This document shows positions 30,875 through 42,400 of a stretch of 50,942 bases of DNA, one piece after another. A program made the position numbers and the translations under genes. The notes below the pieces were generated by a model, which was not told the origin of the DNA, searched no databases, and saw nothing but the letters and a program-made list of their open reading frames with translations. The stretch covers positions 1 to 50,942 of the forward strand of contig CDMY01000492.1 in assembly GCA_001179505.1 (NCBI GenBank), written 5' to 3'. Position 1 is the first letter of the stretch, and every line of letters starts with the position of its first letter. This stretch comes from Vitrella brassicaformis. Taxonomy: Eukaryota > Sar > Vitrellaceae.

Positions 30875-33423
30875 CTACCCCCACTGGATGCCGGAGTCCG
30901 GGTACCCGCCCATCATCGGAGCGGACGAGCCCTCATAGCCTCCCCCGCCGCGTCCGCCTCGCCCGCCGCCTCGCCCACCGCCCCTTGACCAGAAGGGGCC
31001 TGAGGGGCACACACATATGCACTCATGGGCGGTGATTGGCGGTTTGACGCGTCTGCCGTACCGTTGTGGTCGCCTTGGCCGCGTGGCGTCTCTGGGCGTG
31101 TGCACTTGAAGGTGTCCTCTGATAAAAGCAACACACGCCAGCGTGCATGGCCTCGCAGGGGTGAGCTCGATTGTCCTGCTCACTTGGCTTGGGAGGTGCC
31201 TTGGGGAACCCCACCCCGCTCTCAGAGGCCGACTGCTGGGCCTTGACCTCCGCAGCGATCAGGGCCAGTGCCAACTCCAACTTAAGGCCGTTCTCGATGC
31301 CCCCGAGGCTGAGGATGCCCTCGATGGCCGCACTGGTGATGCGCCAGTGCTGGAGGGCCGCGTAGGGGCTGTCCATGCCCTCTCGCTCGGGCATCCTCCT
31401 CAGCACCACATCCCCGTCGGTGGTGGGCTCCTGCAGCGAGGCAGGCACCTCGTTGCGGCTGACAAAGTGGGCCGTGCCGTTGTTCATGGTCAGCTCGCGC
31501 GCCAAGTCGTCCGCCACTTCCCAACTCACGCGATGGGGCCCGACGCTGATGCCGATGGCGGGCAGCTCGGGGTCACGGGATGACCTGTTCAGACGCAGTT
31601 GTAGGCTAGGGTGGAGGCGGCCTGGTGTCGGTGCGCTGCCGGGCATGGGATGGTGGTATGTGTGGCTGTGGGGGCCGAGGTTGGGGTGGTGTGCGGAGCC
31701 GTTGAGGTTGGAGTTGTGGTCGTAGCTGTGCGGGGGAATGGCACCGGTGCCCGGCACCATCGGCATCCCCATGCCACCCACCAACGCACCTGCAACAAAC
31801 ACATGGCCAAGTAAGGGCATGTGTGGCGTGACGAGTGTGCGTGAGGCATTCTCACCGTTGTCCATCGTCATGTGCGGCGGCATCTGCATGGTGGGTGGCG
31901 CCATGGAGAAAGCCGTCTGCGTGACGGACGATGCGGGCGGACCATCCATCGCTGCGGCCACCATGGGCGGACCTGCTCACCCCACACACGCACCAGCCCA
32001 CCAAGATGTGCATGCATTAGCATGTGCGAGCGAGCGTGTGTATTCGTCCTTCTCACCGTGTGTGGTGGGGGCACTTGACGACGCGCTCATGGTGTAGTTG
32101 GTCGGGGTGGTCTCGCCTGACGGGACGTCTGACACCGACACCCACACATGGCATGGATGCATTCACGCCCTTCTCCCTTCCTCCCGACCGATGCCCACCG
32201 GAGGATGGCCCTGAGTCAGTCCCAATGAGGCCACCACGCAGGAAGAACTCTCGGCTGATGTTGTAGCCCGCTAAGGGGGGCCGGACGCCTTGCGCGAAGG
32301 CTTCCAACTGCGCCTTGAAGTGGGCGTGCTTGTTGAAACTCTTGCCGGTGGTCTCTCGCAGGCGTTTGGTCTGTTCGTGCTGCCACTGGATGCCTGACAC
32401 GGACAAGACACATGCATTGTGTGTGTGCGTTGCGGGTGGATTGACCACCTGGTGCGTTCATGTCCTTCCGACACTCGCACTCGGTCGGATCCACATCGAA
32501 GGAGTAGCGAGGGATGCTGGTCAAAACCACCTTCTTCGTGTCACGATACTCCTTCGCGCGGCCTGCACGCACACAGAGAAGCCACATGAGCGCATCTCAT
32601 GACACTCACTTCCCGACCTCGTCCCCTCACCTCCGGCGAGATCGACGTAGGTATCGAAGATGAAAAACTCGCGAGGGGCGCCAGGCTCTCGTTGCTTCAC
32701 CCTCACACCACCATGGGTGGCCACGTAGACAAACCCGCCCCTCTCCATCTCGAAGAGGTTTTCCTTGCTGTCCAGGTGGTCGACGGCCGTGAAGACCTCG
32801 CTCAGGTGTCTCTGTGACATCGGGTACAGCGACAGGTCTGGCCCGCCGTACTTCTCCCTGATGGCGGGGACACAGCCGGTGAGCGTCTCCCCTATCATGT
32901 CGTAGCGCTCCTCCTTGAACTGCTCGCTCTCTGCATAGACCCGTCCACAGACAAGGAGAGGCATGTGCGTCTTTTCCCCTGCCCCCCTCTCTCTGTTTCA
33001 CTCGTGCTGTGCGCACCTTTGAATGCCCCTTCATGGGAGCTCATCTGCTCGTCCTTGGCGTGCGAGGTGGTGCCCGCCGCACCACCATTGCCGCCCTCGT
33101 CCACAGCAGGCTGCTCCTGCCCCTCTACAGGCTGTGTCATCTCCTGCATGACACACAAGCAAGGCACACATCAAGGAGCCGGACCGTGTGTGTCCGATGT
33201 CTCGACAAGGATGACTCGCTCATCCGCTCCGTGCACAAGAACATACACGCATGCTGCCATGCATGGCTCTTCTCTCTCTCTGGGAAGCCCGTGGTGCGCA
33301 AAGGCATGTGCAAGTTCGCGAGTATGTGCATCTCACCGTGTCGTGCTGGTCTTGAGGTGGCACTACGGTGCCCTCCTCTCCAGTGGGAGGCACCACTTCC
33401 CCCTCCTTCGGCACTGTCGACAT
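30875..33423 (-). CDS. Nine-exon gene, unknown product with C-terminal RGG box
   Basis: Exons on the minus strand: 33423-33337, 33143-33017, 32930-32631, 32562-32449, 32393-32199, 32128-32057, 31972-31856, 31789-31184, 30999-30875. All introns are GT-AG, and the sum is 1,743 nt, exactly 581 codons with TAG last. The product (580 residues) has a Glu/Gln/Pro-rich start, a folded-looking middle (YDMIGETLTGCVPAIREKYGG, FVYVATHGGVRVKQRE, FFIFDTYVDLAGG, IPRYSFDVDPTECECRKD), a Met/Pro/His-rich stretch (PPTMQMPPHMTMDN) and a tail of RGGGRGGGRGGRGGGG then YEGSSAPMMGG. RGG boxes bind RNA and are Arg-methylated, so an RNA-related role is a reasonable inference. No family recognised for the middle. Confidence 0.8.
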
Positions 33424-34007
33424 GACGATGCCCACTCGCCACTAAAGGTCTCGCAGTTGATGAGCTGCCCACGGACCGACAACTACACGTACCCTCCTCC
33501 TCTCAGCATGAACTGAGAGGTCGCAGGGAGGGGGATGGACGCTGCGGCTGCTGCGAGCTTTGGCAGTGGTTTGACGGGAGAAAGTCTCGAACTTCCCCGG
33601 GGCCCTGTATGCATGCAATGGGGGCCGCAAGCTTGGCTCAGCCAAGGGCCTTCCTCGTGGGCGTGGACCTGTCGTACTGTCTGCCAAGGGCGATTCCTTG
33701 TTGTTTTGCGGCCGTGGTCACTTCCTGCCGCCCCGTGTGGCTGCTCCACTCTTCCTCTTCCCTCCCTCTTGCTCATCCACCAAGGCCGCTTTTCCTCGGT
33801 CTTCTGCCTCTCTACTTCACCTTCTCCCTCACCTATAACGATGGTGACGGTCGGTAATGGCATTTGCACAGAATGCCGCACTCATTTTCCTTGGTGTGTG
33901 TCTGTCGGTCGGTATGCGTGTCTCTCGTCGATTTCTTGCACTACTCGTGTCTCCAGGCTAGGACGGGCTGGTTTTCGTTTTCGCGGGTTGTGTATTCACT
34001 GGTCGAG
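33424..34007. other. Upstream region of the RGG-box gene
   Basis: Pyrimidine-rich in parts (33740-33830). Open frames here look like composition effects. No defined promoter element recognised. Confidence 0.4.
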
Positions 34008-34637
34008 TCACGGAAAAGGGACACATAACCGCGGAAGTCCCTGAAAACACACACATCCGTAATCGGTAGACGAGCCAAAAAGAGACCTTTTTCCCTTGCG
34101 ATTCTGTGTCGGCATGGCGTGAATGGACAAAGACTCGTGTGATCTGGACCTGTGAAGATCCCCACACATCCAGCAGCAAGCAGCGCGTCGGGCAGGGCAA
34201 CATCCATCCCCTTCTCGGATCTCTAGTTTGTTGGCCTTCATCTCATCCTCTTCATCGGACGGGCACCAATCCCACCCATCTTCCCTCATCCACGGTAATA
34301 GGAAGGCAGGCAGATCTCCACGGGGAGAAAAGCAGACCATGGCACGTGAGGCAGGAGGCACAGGCGAGCCCAGAAGCGTGTGGTGGCTGTTAGCTCTCGT
34401 GCGTGTAGGGCTGAAGTTATGGTAGGCATCCCCGTTCGTGAACTGCAGCAGAGGCGTCCTCTGCTCCTCCTGCCTCCGGCTGCAGCAGAGGCTGTCGAGA
34501 GAGAGGACTGAGGCACGGATGGGGGGTGTCTGCCATGATGGACACCTGAACGGGATCCGGGATGGATCTATGGATGGGCAACTCCATGGGGCTGCCGGCT
34601 CTGAGCCGCACGTCAGCACTGAGGGCGAGGTGGACAC
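34008..34637 (-). other. Unresolved open region on the minus strand
   Basis: A 209-codon frame without a clear ATG context or family. Parts look protein-like (DGWDWCPSDEEDEMKANKLEI) and a second frame at 34417-34611 (RLRAGSPMELPIHRSIPDPV) does too, so there may be exons of an unrecognised gene. I cannot define splice sites that settle it. Confidence 0.25.
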
Positions 34638-35189
34638 TCGTCAGCTCAAGGATAGAGGGATGGCTTGGTCTTTCGAGTCAGCGACCACAGGTGCTATGGT
34701 CATGCAAGCAAGGCAGGGGTGGTCCACCTTTTGGCTGGGCCCTTACCGCAGCGTTTGGTTGTGTTGGCCCGCGTGATGGCGAGGGTGATCCCTCGTCGCG
34801 GGGCGTCGGCGTCGTGCGGCGCCCAGCCTCACAGACACACCTTCGAGTAGATTCTTCAGCTTACTGTCGGGAATCACGGGTCGATCCAGCCGCCTTGAGA
34901 AGGGTGCTGGGTGGAGCCTTGAACCAACACCGTGATTACATCATCCCTGGCACGTCACACGCATAGATGAAGAGCACATGTGGTGTCAAGCCATTTTTGT
35001 GTACTTCTTTGCGTCTGCTTTAATCAGATTGGACATGTAGAGCCGTTTGAAGAGTTGCACTCTCAGTCGCGATCCGCCGAGTGTTTCTGGATCAGACTGA
35101 ACTACTCACCCACTCAACAACCTCTCTGGGCGCCTCCATGGTGTGGGTTTCATGCTTGTCGCGTGCCGTCCTCTGTGTGCATGGATTAG
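34638..35189. other. Intergenic region
   Basis: No repeat or convincing coding frame recognised. Confidence 0.4.
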
Positions 35190-35930
35190 ATGGGGGATAG
35201 GCTGTCGTGTGTGTGTGTGGTTCTGCGAGTCGGTGCCTGTGGGTTTGGGCGCGTGTGCGTGTGTGTGTGTGTGTGGGTGTGTGGGCGGGGTGTGTGTGTG
35301 TTGTGTGTGTGGGCCGGTGTGTGTGTGGTGAGGGGTGTCTGTGTGTGTAGGGACATGTGTCTGTGCGCTTGCGTGTGTTATGCCGTCGCGCCCGTCGATT
35401 TTCCTGCGGTGATTTTCGAGGAGATGCTTGCGTGTATCCGCGGGGTGACCGCCTCTCGTCGCCTCCCGCCTCAGGGGCGTGGGGCGACGTGGGCACGGCT
35501 GCTCGCGGCCGTATCTGAGCTTCCCTTCTCTTCGTGTCCAGGGTATTTGCCGCTGGCCGGTCGATCTGCGCTGTCTGTCTCATTCGTACCGGGCGCATGT
35601 GGTTACGTGGCGCTGTAGCGTGGTTCGCACGTCACCAGGGCCCCTTCCTATGGCCGCGTGGCCGCCGCCTGCCGGCCGTCTGAGGGGGTGACGTGCATGC
35701 TTCAGTGCGCATCTGTCTTCATGTTGTCGCCCTTTCCGTGACTCTGCAGATTCGCCGGCCTGCTTCTGCCCTTTGCGTGTTGCTTGTTGCTTGTTGCGTG
35801 TTGCGTACTGTGTGTCGCGGGTTACATGTTGCGTGTCGGACAAGCAGGGGACCAGGCCGTCGGCCACCTAGGGCATCGCGAGAAACCGCTCCCCCCGTTT
35901 CTGGATCACAGATCGATTGCACTTAGGTGC
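35190..35930 (+). mobile_element. Retroelement 3'-tail-like module with GT-rich tract
   Basis: A GT-rich tract (about 35200-35370) is followed by a stretch whose end (GTCGGACAAGCAGG, AGGCCGTCGGCCACCTAGGG, GAAACCGCTCC at 35836-35899) repeats the end of the tail behind the RT copy at 39.29-39.35 kb (GTCGGACAGACAAAGG, ACGGCCGTCAGGCCACCTAGGG, GAAACCGCTGCTCC). Both also have TGCGTGTTGC-type runs just before. It is probably the 3' end of another, otherwise lost, copy. Confidence 0.5.
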
Positions 35931-36189
35931 ACTCTACATGTTAAGGATTGATGATCTACGACGGACTGGATGGGCAGGGCATGCAAACAGTGATCGAATT
36001 GGAGGGACAGCTAGTTTAGTTCTTAGTATGCATTCTTGATGGACTCCTCGTGCCGATGCGCTTTTCGTCAACCACGTTCTCCCCCTCTTGACGACTATTG
36101 AGAGGCAGATCGATGAACGATAGAGGCTTGGGAAGTCCACAGCTCTCTACACACAAGCAGGCACACAAAAGGTGACCCTTCTGCCGTAT

Positions 36190-36335
36190 ACAGACACTCC
36201 AAGTCGACGCGTGCATGCGCAGATGTGCGCACAGAGATATTCGACATATGCACTTCAAGTCGATGGGTGTTTGCGCAGGTGTGCGCACAGAGATATTCAT
36301 TCTATACACACACTCCAAGTCCAGACATGAAACTG
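36190..36335. repeat. Isolated minisatellite units
   Basis: About two and a half units of the ~60-bp family (CACTCCAAGTCGACGCGTGC, GCGCAGGTGTGCGCACAGAG), more than 15 kb from the main arrays. Confidence 0.9.
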
Positions 36336-36404
36336 ACAATACGCCTCATTCTTGCTAGAATAAAGAATTTATCGTGAACGCATCAACTCAGCGTTTCCCC
36401 ACAC

Positions 36405-36850
36405 GCTCTCACAAAAAGAGAGAAAGACGGAAACAGCAGAGTGTGCCAACGATCGATCGAGGCATGTGTAATTGACAGAAACGATGGAGTGCTGCTGTTG
36501 TTGCGAAGTGCTCATGATGCCCTTCGCCCCTGTCTGTGACCCTGATGAAGGCGCTCGGCTCAGAGAAGTGGACGTGTGTGGACGTGTGTCGGGATGTGAT
36601 GGACGGATGGATTGGATGTCGTGGACCGTGTGCTGATGGAGAGGATGCCGCCTGGATGAATGGATGAATGGATGGTGCTGGTGCTGATGCTGATGGATGG
36701 CAGGCTGAAGGATAGTAGTTGTGTGTAGGCAAGCATGACGATAAGCCGTAGATACGCACAGCGAGAGGCAGGGCAGAAAGAAGCGCTAGATAACCCCGCA
36801 TTGCATGCATGCGTGGGCTTGGGGGCGTAAGACAGGAGATAGCAGCAGTT
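36405..36850. other. Simple-repeat-rich stretch
   Basis: GGATGAAT and GCTGATG-type repeats at about 36590-36705. A minus-strand frame (36409-36810) begins with a signal-like MRGYLALLSALPLAVRIY but is mostly low complexity; not called as a gene. Confidence 0.4.
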
Positions 36851-36967
36851 GGCCGAGCGAATTAGTGCCGTTGCGTTTCATGATTCGTTGTTGATCCTCC
36901 GATATGCCAACAATCCTGTGTTCGACGATGAAGGGTCACCGATGGTGCCTGATGAGCCACACGAGAT

Positions 36968-38625
36968 ATGCAGGATCAAGTGGCGAGCGACTTCGACGTG
37001 GCCGAGCACGAGCTGGCGGGCGTGCTGCAGCAGCTCGTGCGCGAGAAGTGCGAGGTGTGGGGCGAGCACTTCACCAAGGGCATGAACCGGCCGGCGGACA
37101 TGCCCGCCGGTGTGTGCGTGCGAGACGAGGGGCTGCTGGTGCTGGGCTGCCCGTTTGGCACATCGGAGTTCATGGAGCGGCACTTCGCCAAGGTGCTCAA
37201 GAAGACCCAGCACCTTCTCGACAACCTGCCCCGGCTGGAGGACCCGCAGAGCGCCGGGAAATTCCTCCGCTTCTGCGCCACGCCGAAGTTCCACTACCAC
37301 CTCCGCACCTCCCTCCCCTTCACCCGCCCCCTCGCCGAGGCTGCTGGCAAGCACTCTCGCGCCCTCATCCAGGCCGCCTGCACCCTTTTCTTCCTCGGCG
37401 ACGTCCAGACCAAGACCGTCCGCCAGCTCAAGCTGCCGCTGACTGAGGGGGGGTTCGGCCTCACTGATGCCGCCCGCATCGCGCCAGCGGCGTACTTCGG
37501 CGCGAATGCGGTGGTGTTGGCCGATGTCCTCGCCCGCCACGAAGGCGCCGCGTGGATGCCGGCGCATGGGCGCGCAGGGCTGGAGGCGCAGCCATGGGTG
37601 CAAGCGATCCAGGCCGCGTACGACCACCTTCTCACCCACTACCCCCGCTCCCCCCAGTCCGACCCCCTGCCTGACGTCCGCAGCCTCATGCTCCGCCCCG
37701 TCGGCGGCCTGCAGGCCAAGCTGACCCAGCGCATCCACCAGCAGGAGTCCGCCTCCCTGCAGGCAGCCCTGAACGACATGCGTGACGACGCCGGCCACCC
37801 GACGACCGACGGAGCCCGTCTGCAGAGCTGCAAGGGGCCGGGGGCGACGGCATGGCTGCAGGCTATCCCATTCAGCCCCGCAACGACCATCTCCCCCGAC
37901 GCCTTCGTGTGGAATGTGCAGTTCCAGCTCGCGTGGTGAAGGGACCGACGACCTGTGGGGCGTGCACGAAGCCCTGCGACCCGTGTGGCGACCACATGCT
38001 CAAGTGCCCCAATCGCGGCTACCTCACCAACCGCCACAACACCGTCCAAGCGACCGTCTACCGTATCTGCAAGGAGGCCCGATGCCCCAGCGTGAAGACA
38101 GAGCAGCTTCTGCGTGACTACCAGTGCCCACTCCCGCAAACGACCGACAAGCAGCGGATGGACCTGGTGATCACCCAGCATGACGGCTCTAAGATCATGG
38201 CTGACGTCACCGGCACTCACCCCACTCACGCCGACCGCCCAGGCGACCCCAGGAACCTCACCAACCAGCGGCCCGGCTCAGTACTTCGCACCGCCGAGAA
38301 CCGCAAGAGGGGCCAGTACGCCGTTGCATGTGCATGAGGAGGGTACACGTTTTTGCCTTTGGCCTTCGAGTCGTATAGACGGTGGTCTCCGACTATGGAG
38401 ACCTTTTTGCACAAGCTAGGCAAGGCAGTGAAGGAAACTCACTACGGGGACGACAGAGATTTTTCAACAGGCCGCGTCGTGGCCCGATGGTGGGTCCTCT
38501 TGTCGTGTGCAGTCAGGCGTGAGTGTGCCCTCACGGTGCGCGGCAAGAGTGAGACCGCCACACCATTCATCCGCCCCTTCCCCCGAGACGAAGTCTGGGG
38601 GAGGGGCCCTTACTCTCCTTCCTAG
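36968..38625 (+). pseudogene. Fourth RT-element copy (second subfamily), C-terminal half
   Basis: The frame from 36968 to 37939 reads GLLVLGCPFGTSEFMERHF...DPQSAGKFLRFCATPKFHYHLRT (RT thumb-like region), LKLPLTEGGFGLTDAARIAPAAYFGA, and CKGPGATAWLQAIPFSP. A frameshift near 37920 leads into CGACTKPCDPCGDHMLKC, NRHNTVQATVYRI, KQRMDLVITQHDGSKIMADVT (nuclease-like) and NRKRGQYA. A TGA at 38335 follows, then the frame continues with FLPLAFESYRRWSPTMETFL to 38625. Same order as the first copy but clearly divergent, with an extra C-x2-C in the zinc motif. The RT catalytic region is missing upstream. Confidence 0.8.
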
Positions 38626-39350
38626 GCCTTTTGCTCCGCACACCGTGACTTCGTGTGTGCGGGCGTGTCTGTATATGGGTGCGTGCGTGTGTGTGCGAAG
38701 GTGTGTATGCGGGTGAATGTGTGTGAGTGTGTGGGTGTGTGCGAGTGTGTGGGAGTGTGTATGAGTGTACGGGTGTCGGTGGGCGTGTGTGCGCGTGAGC
38801 TGCCGGCGTCCGTGTAGGGGTGGGTGACGTGGGTGGATGCGCCGGCGTGGCGCCCGTCTGCGTCAGGTCTGTCTATGTGTTTTGCCGCTCTTGTCGCGGG
38901 CGCGCTGGGTAGTCGGTCGATCGCCTGCCGCCCCCCTCCGCCATGGAGGCTGGGGCGGCGGTGCGCCTGACTCTCGTACATCTCCATCTCTCCACCCTTC
39001 CGTGCGTGCCTGTGCCGAGGGCGGGTTTGTGTGTGACCGGGCGATCTGCACTGACTGGCTGGCCACCTGGGGATGGGCGGTACGTACGTATAGAGTCATG
39101 GTGCAGCACGCACGCCTCCTCAAGCAGGCCGCTGGGGTGGCGTGTGTGCGATGTTCCCTGCCTACTCGTCTGTTCCCTCGTTCGCAGCGCACTGCCTACC
39201 CGCCTGTTTGCAGCCCCTGCCCTCTGCGTGCTGCGTGGTGCGTGGTGCGTGTTCGTGTTGCATGTTAGGGTGCGTGTTTGCATGTTGGGTCGGACAGACA
39301 AAGGACACGGCCGTCAGGCCACCTAGGGTGCTCCCTGAAACCGCTGCTCC
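38626..39350 (+). mobile_element. 3' tail of the fourth RT copy, GT-rich
   Basis: A GT-rich tract (about 38650-38810) and a terminal block shared with 35.84-35.90 kb. The pairing of this tail with the coding remnant upstream suggests that GT-rich 3' untranslated tails belong to this element family. Confidence 0.5.
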
Positions 39351-40489
39351 GATATGACTTGACGTCATTCTCTCGAGATCTGTTGCTTCGGCACGGTCTT
39401 CGGTCGTTCCGACCACATTCCCTTCGGCAGGGCGTCTTCCCAAGCCGCCTTTGGAGCCGCAGAGTGATGGTGGAGTGCGCATGTGAGTGATGGTGGAGAA
39501 CGAGTACGTCGTCCTGCGGATCACCCTCTCGGTGCCGGTCACCCTCCCGGTGAGTCCGCAGCGAGGCGACACGAGTACTCGTACGACAGCTAGCTGCCCT
39601 TCTAGCATCCTCTTCCCTCAGCCAGATCTCGCTCTTCCTCTGAGTCCGCGTGCCTTCTCGTCCTTCCAGGACTCACCCTGGTGCTGACCTACTCCTCTCC
39701 TCTCTCCCCGACTGACCGGTTGCATATCAGGGGATGCTTTTGAGGGTTATGTCTCACTGGGAATGCATGCACGCATATCTGCCTGAGATCTGCCTGTCTG
39801 TCCGTCTGTGTTGTCTCTCTAGCCTCCCAGTGTGTGCCTACGTATCCGCCACAAGGTCCGTCCCCTCGCCGATCACATACTAAGGCAGACAACACGTCCA
39901 CACCCGCACATCGGTCAGGAACACGGGACACTCACTCAAAGCGGACGGCACGAAAGCATGTGTGTGGCTGGCTATCTCTCTCTCTCGGTTGGCTGAGATC
40001 AGTCGGTGATCTGGTGTGTTTGCGTATGGATGGCTGGTATGGTTCTCGGGTGGGTTTGACAGTTGCCAGAGAGAGGACATCCACACCATAACACTTTCGT
40101 AACACTGGTGCATCTGCCGTTCTTTTTTTTCCATTCGCAGGTCTGTCGTTTGGCTGCGAGGGGTGTGGTCTGCCCATGGGCGTTGTCGTCATTGTGTTTG
40201 GTGTTGGTTTGGATGGATGTGTATCGGTCTGGATGAGAGCGAGATGGTGTCCATGTGGCTGTGGGGAGGATCAGATCAGCCGCACATAACGAGCCAGCCT
40301 CAGCCAGATCTACCACGAGAGCACCGGCATTCAACGTTGCGTCATCTCTGCTGTCCGCTGCTGTCGTTGCTGTCGTTGCTGTCGTTGCTGTCGTTGCTGT
40401 TGGGACGTGTGCTGGTGGTCGCAGGTTGAGTTTGTTTCGGTGCGAACAAGATGACGACTTCTCCCCCCTCCTGGACTGACTGGCTCGAT
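39351..40489. other. Intergenic region with a 9-bp repeat
   Basis: A (GTCGTTGCT)n run of about five units lies at 40358-40402. Nothing else recognised. Confidence 0.5.
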
Positions 40490-40610
40490 CTCATCTACAG
40501 GCGCACTGATCTCATCTACGCCTGCTACGTCGACGACATCATCGTCGCTTCCCGCACCCCTGCTGTCCTCTTTGAGCTGCTCTCTCACCTCAAACGCGTC
40601 GATCGGCTGT
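40490..40610 (+). pseudogene. Short LTR-type RT fragment with YVDD
   Basis: DLIYACYVDDIIVASRTPA followed by VLFELLSHLKR is motif C of a copia-like reverse transcriptase with its catalytic Asp pair, but nothing before or after it continues the domain. It lies just upstream of the acidic ORF. Confidence 0.5.
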
Positions 40611-40747
40611 CCTCTGCTGCCTGGCGTGTGCGCTGACCGTCCCGTTCGAACTCGTGAAGTCCTCCTCGAACTCTGAAGCCCTCCTGATGCCCCTGCGTTG
40701 TCTGGTGTCTGTAGCTGATCCTCGTCTGCCCGCTCTCTGCTGTTGTC

Positions 40748-42061
40748 ATGTCCAAGCCCTCGTCCAAGCCCTCGTCTCGTCTTCGACCTTCTGATCTCGT
40801 TCGTGGCCCCCTGCTCACCCACCACACGGCGTCCGAAACCATTCGCGAGAAACTCAACCGCTGCCTCAGGAGAGTGGATTACGACCGACGAGACGAGTAC
40901 GAGCTGGTGGGGTTTCTCTACGCTAAGGAGCAGGTCATTGACGAAATCGATGAGCTCGATGAGCGCCGCGATTGATCGGGTATCTCACGGAGGGAGTACG
41001 GCGAGAGGGTGAACGACATGCGTCGCCGTCTGACACATGTGCAGCAGGAGATCCAGCGTCGCACGGCGACTCGGCGACCCCCCTCCTCTCCCCCTCCCCG
41101 CACTCGTGCGCCCCGTCCCCGGTCTCGTTCTCGTTCGCGACATCTCTCGCCGCCCTCATATCAACGTGTCACGATCGACAGGAGCGGTGATCGTCGTCTG
41201 GACAGGAGGTCTGGTGATCGTCGGTCGCAGCGTCACGGTGGGGTGGAGCTCAAGCCTGCTGCTGTTGTTCAAGCAGAGGAAGCGGCGCGTGTGCAGACGA
41301 CCGAGCCCGCTGAGCCGTCTCAAGCACCCGAGACCCAGCAGCCCCCCACACAGCCACAGACGACCACACCACAGCCCTCCCACGCCACGTCTGAGCAGCA
41401 GCACACGTACAACCCCGACACCGAAGAGGTCGGCGACCAGGAAGATCAGGACGACGAGGAGCAACAGGAGGACTCTGAGGAACAACAGGAGGACGAGCAG
41501 CAGCACGAGGCCATCGAAGAAGCCGAAGAAGAAGAGCAGGAGACCGAGCGGGAGCAGCAGGAGGAGCCCACAAGCGACGAGCAACTCCCTACCCACCAGC
41601 AAGGTGCACAAGACAGTGCCTCTCAAGACCCCGCCCCCCACCCGACTCCCTCTCCCCCTCCCGCCCACGTCCCCCTCGCCCACACTCCCAAACTACCTGC
41701 TTGCACTCCCACTCGTGGTGTCTTCCCCCTAGAAGCGGCGGTCCAGGAGCAGCTGCAGTTCTACGTGCACTCTGTGGACCAGCTGTTCTTCACGGGCCTC
41801 TGGTTGTGCGGCCACTGCGATTATCAGACGGTGCGAGGTGCGTCGATTCAGCAGGGCGGAGAAGCGGACTTCTGGTTTCAGCCGCCGGCGTGCTGTGTCA
41901 AGTGTCAGAGCCCCCCACACAGGGCATACCCCTCAGCGGTCCCGGCATTCGCGACTGGCCCGTGGAACAAGGTCTACGACTACTCGCAGTTCCCCCCAGC
42001 GCAGCTCAGCGAGGAGGGTAATGAGGCTCGCGGCCAGCACATCGTAAACCTCGCGAAGTAA
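40748..42061 (+). CDS. Acidic, Arg/Ser-rich ORF with Cys-pair C-terminus, split by TGA
   Basis: ATG at 40748; the same frame runs to 42061 (437 codons) except for one TGA at 40973-40975. Before it: LNRCLRRVDYDRRDEYELVGFLY and IDEIDELDERRD; after it: RREYGERVNDMRRRLTHVQQEIQRR, so helical charged sequence continues across the stop. Then come an SR-like stretch (PRPRSRSRSRHLSP), a long Glu/Gln run (about 41430-41575), Pro-rich sequence, and a folded end with WLCGHCDYQ and CCVKCQSPP, which could bind one zinc. It precedes the Gag gene by 340 bp in the same direction and may be an accessory ORF of that element. Function unknown. Confidence 0.5.
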
Positions 42062-42316
42062 TCCCACACCCACTACTTCGACTCCTTTTTGCTGCCCCCC
42101 TTCCCCGACCCCTTTTTCCTGCTGATCGCCGCTGCTGCCTGTGGTGTGCTGCTGACCGACGGTGTCGCTGCTGATCGTGTGTGTATTGAGGGACTCGTCT
42201 GGCGCTGCGTGTGAGCTGGTGGTGGATCGATCGCTGTCTGGTGTTGATAACTGAGAGACCTGTGGTTGGTCCGTTCATAGTGGGACTCGTGTGTATATCG
42301 TGAACAAGCGGTCCAT

Positions 42317-42395
42317 CCCATCCTTCCTGTTCGAATCCATCCTTCCTGTTCGATCCCATCTTCCTGTTCGAACCCGTCATTCCCGTTCGAATCCA
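42317..42395. repeat. Four ~19-bp repeats just before the Gag start
   Basis: CCATCCTTCCTGTTCGAAT and three variants end about six bases before the ATG at 42401. Each unit carries TTC(C)(T/C)GTTCGA. They would lie in the 5' leader. Confidence 0.85.
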
Positions 42396-42400
42396 TCATC

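Noticed and set aside
35190-35618. Cys/Val-rich ORF at 35.2-35.6 kb
   Set aside because: Its first half is a translated GT repeat, and the region matches a retroelement 3' tail.
36409-36810. Minus-strand secreted protein with signal-like start
   Set aside because: Mostly low-complexity Ser/His/Pro encoded by GGATGAAT-type simple repeats; no supporting exon structure.
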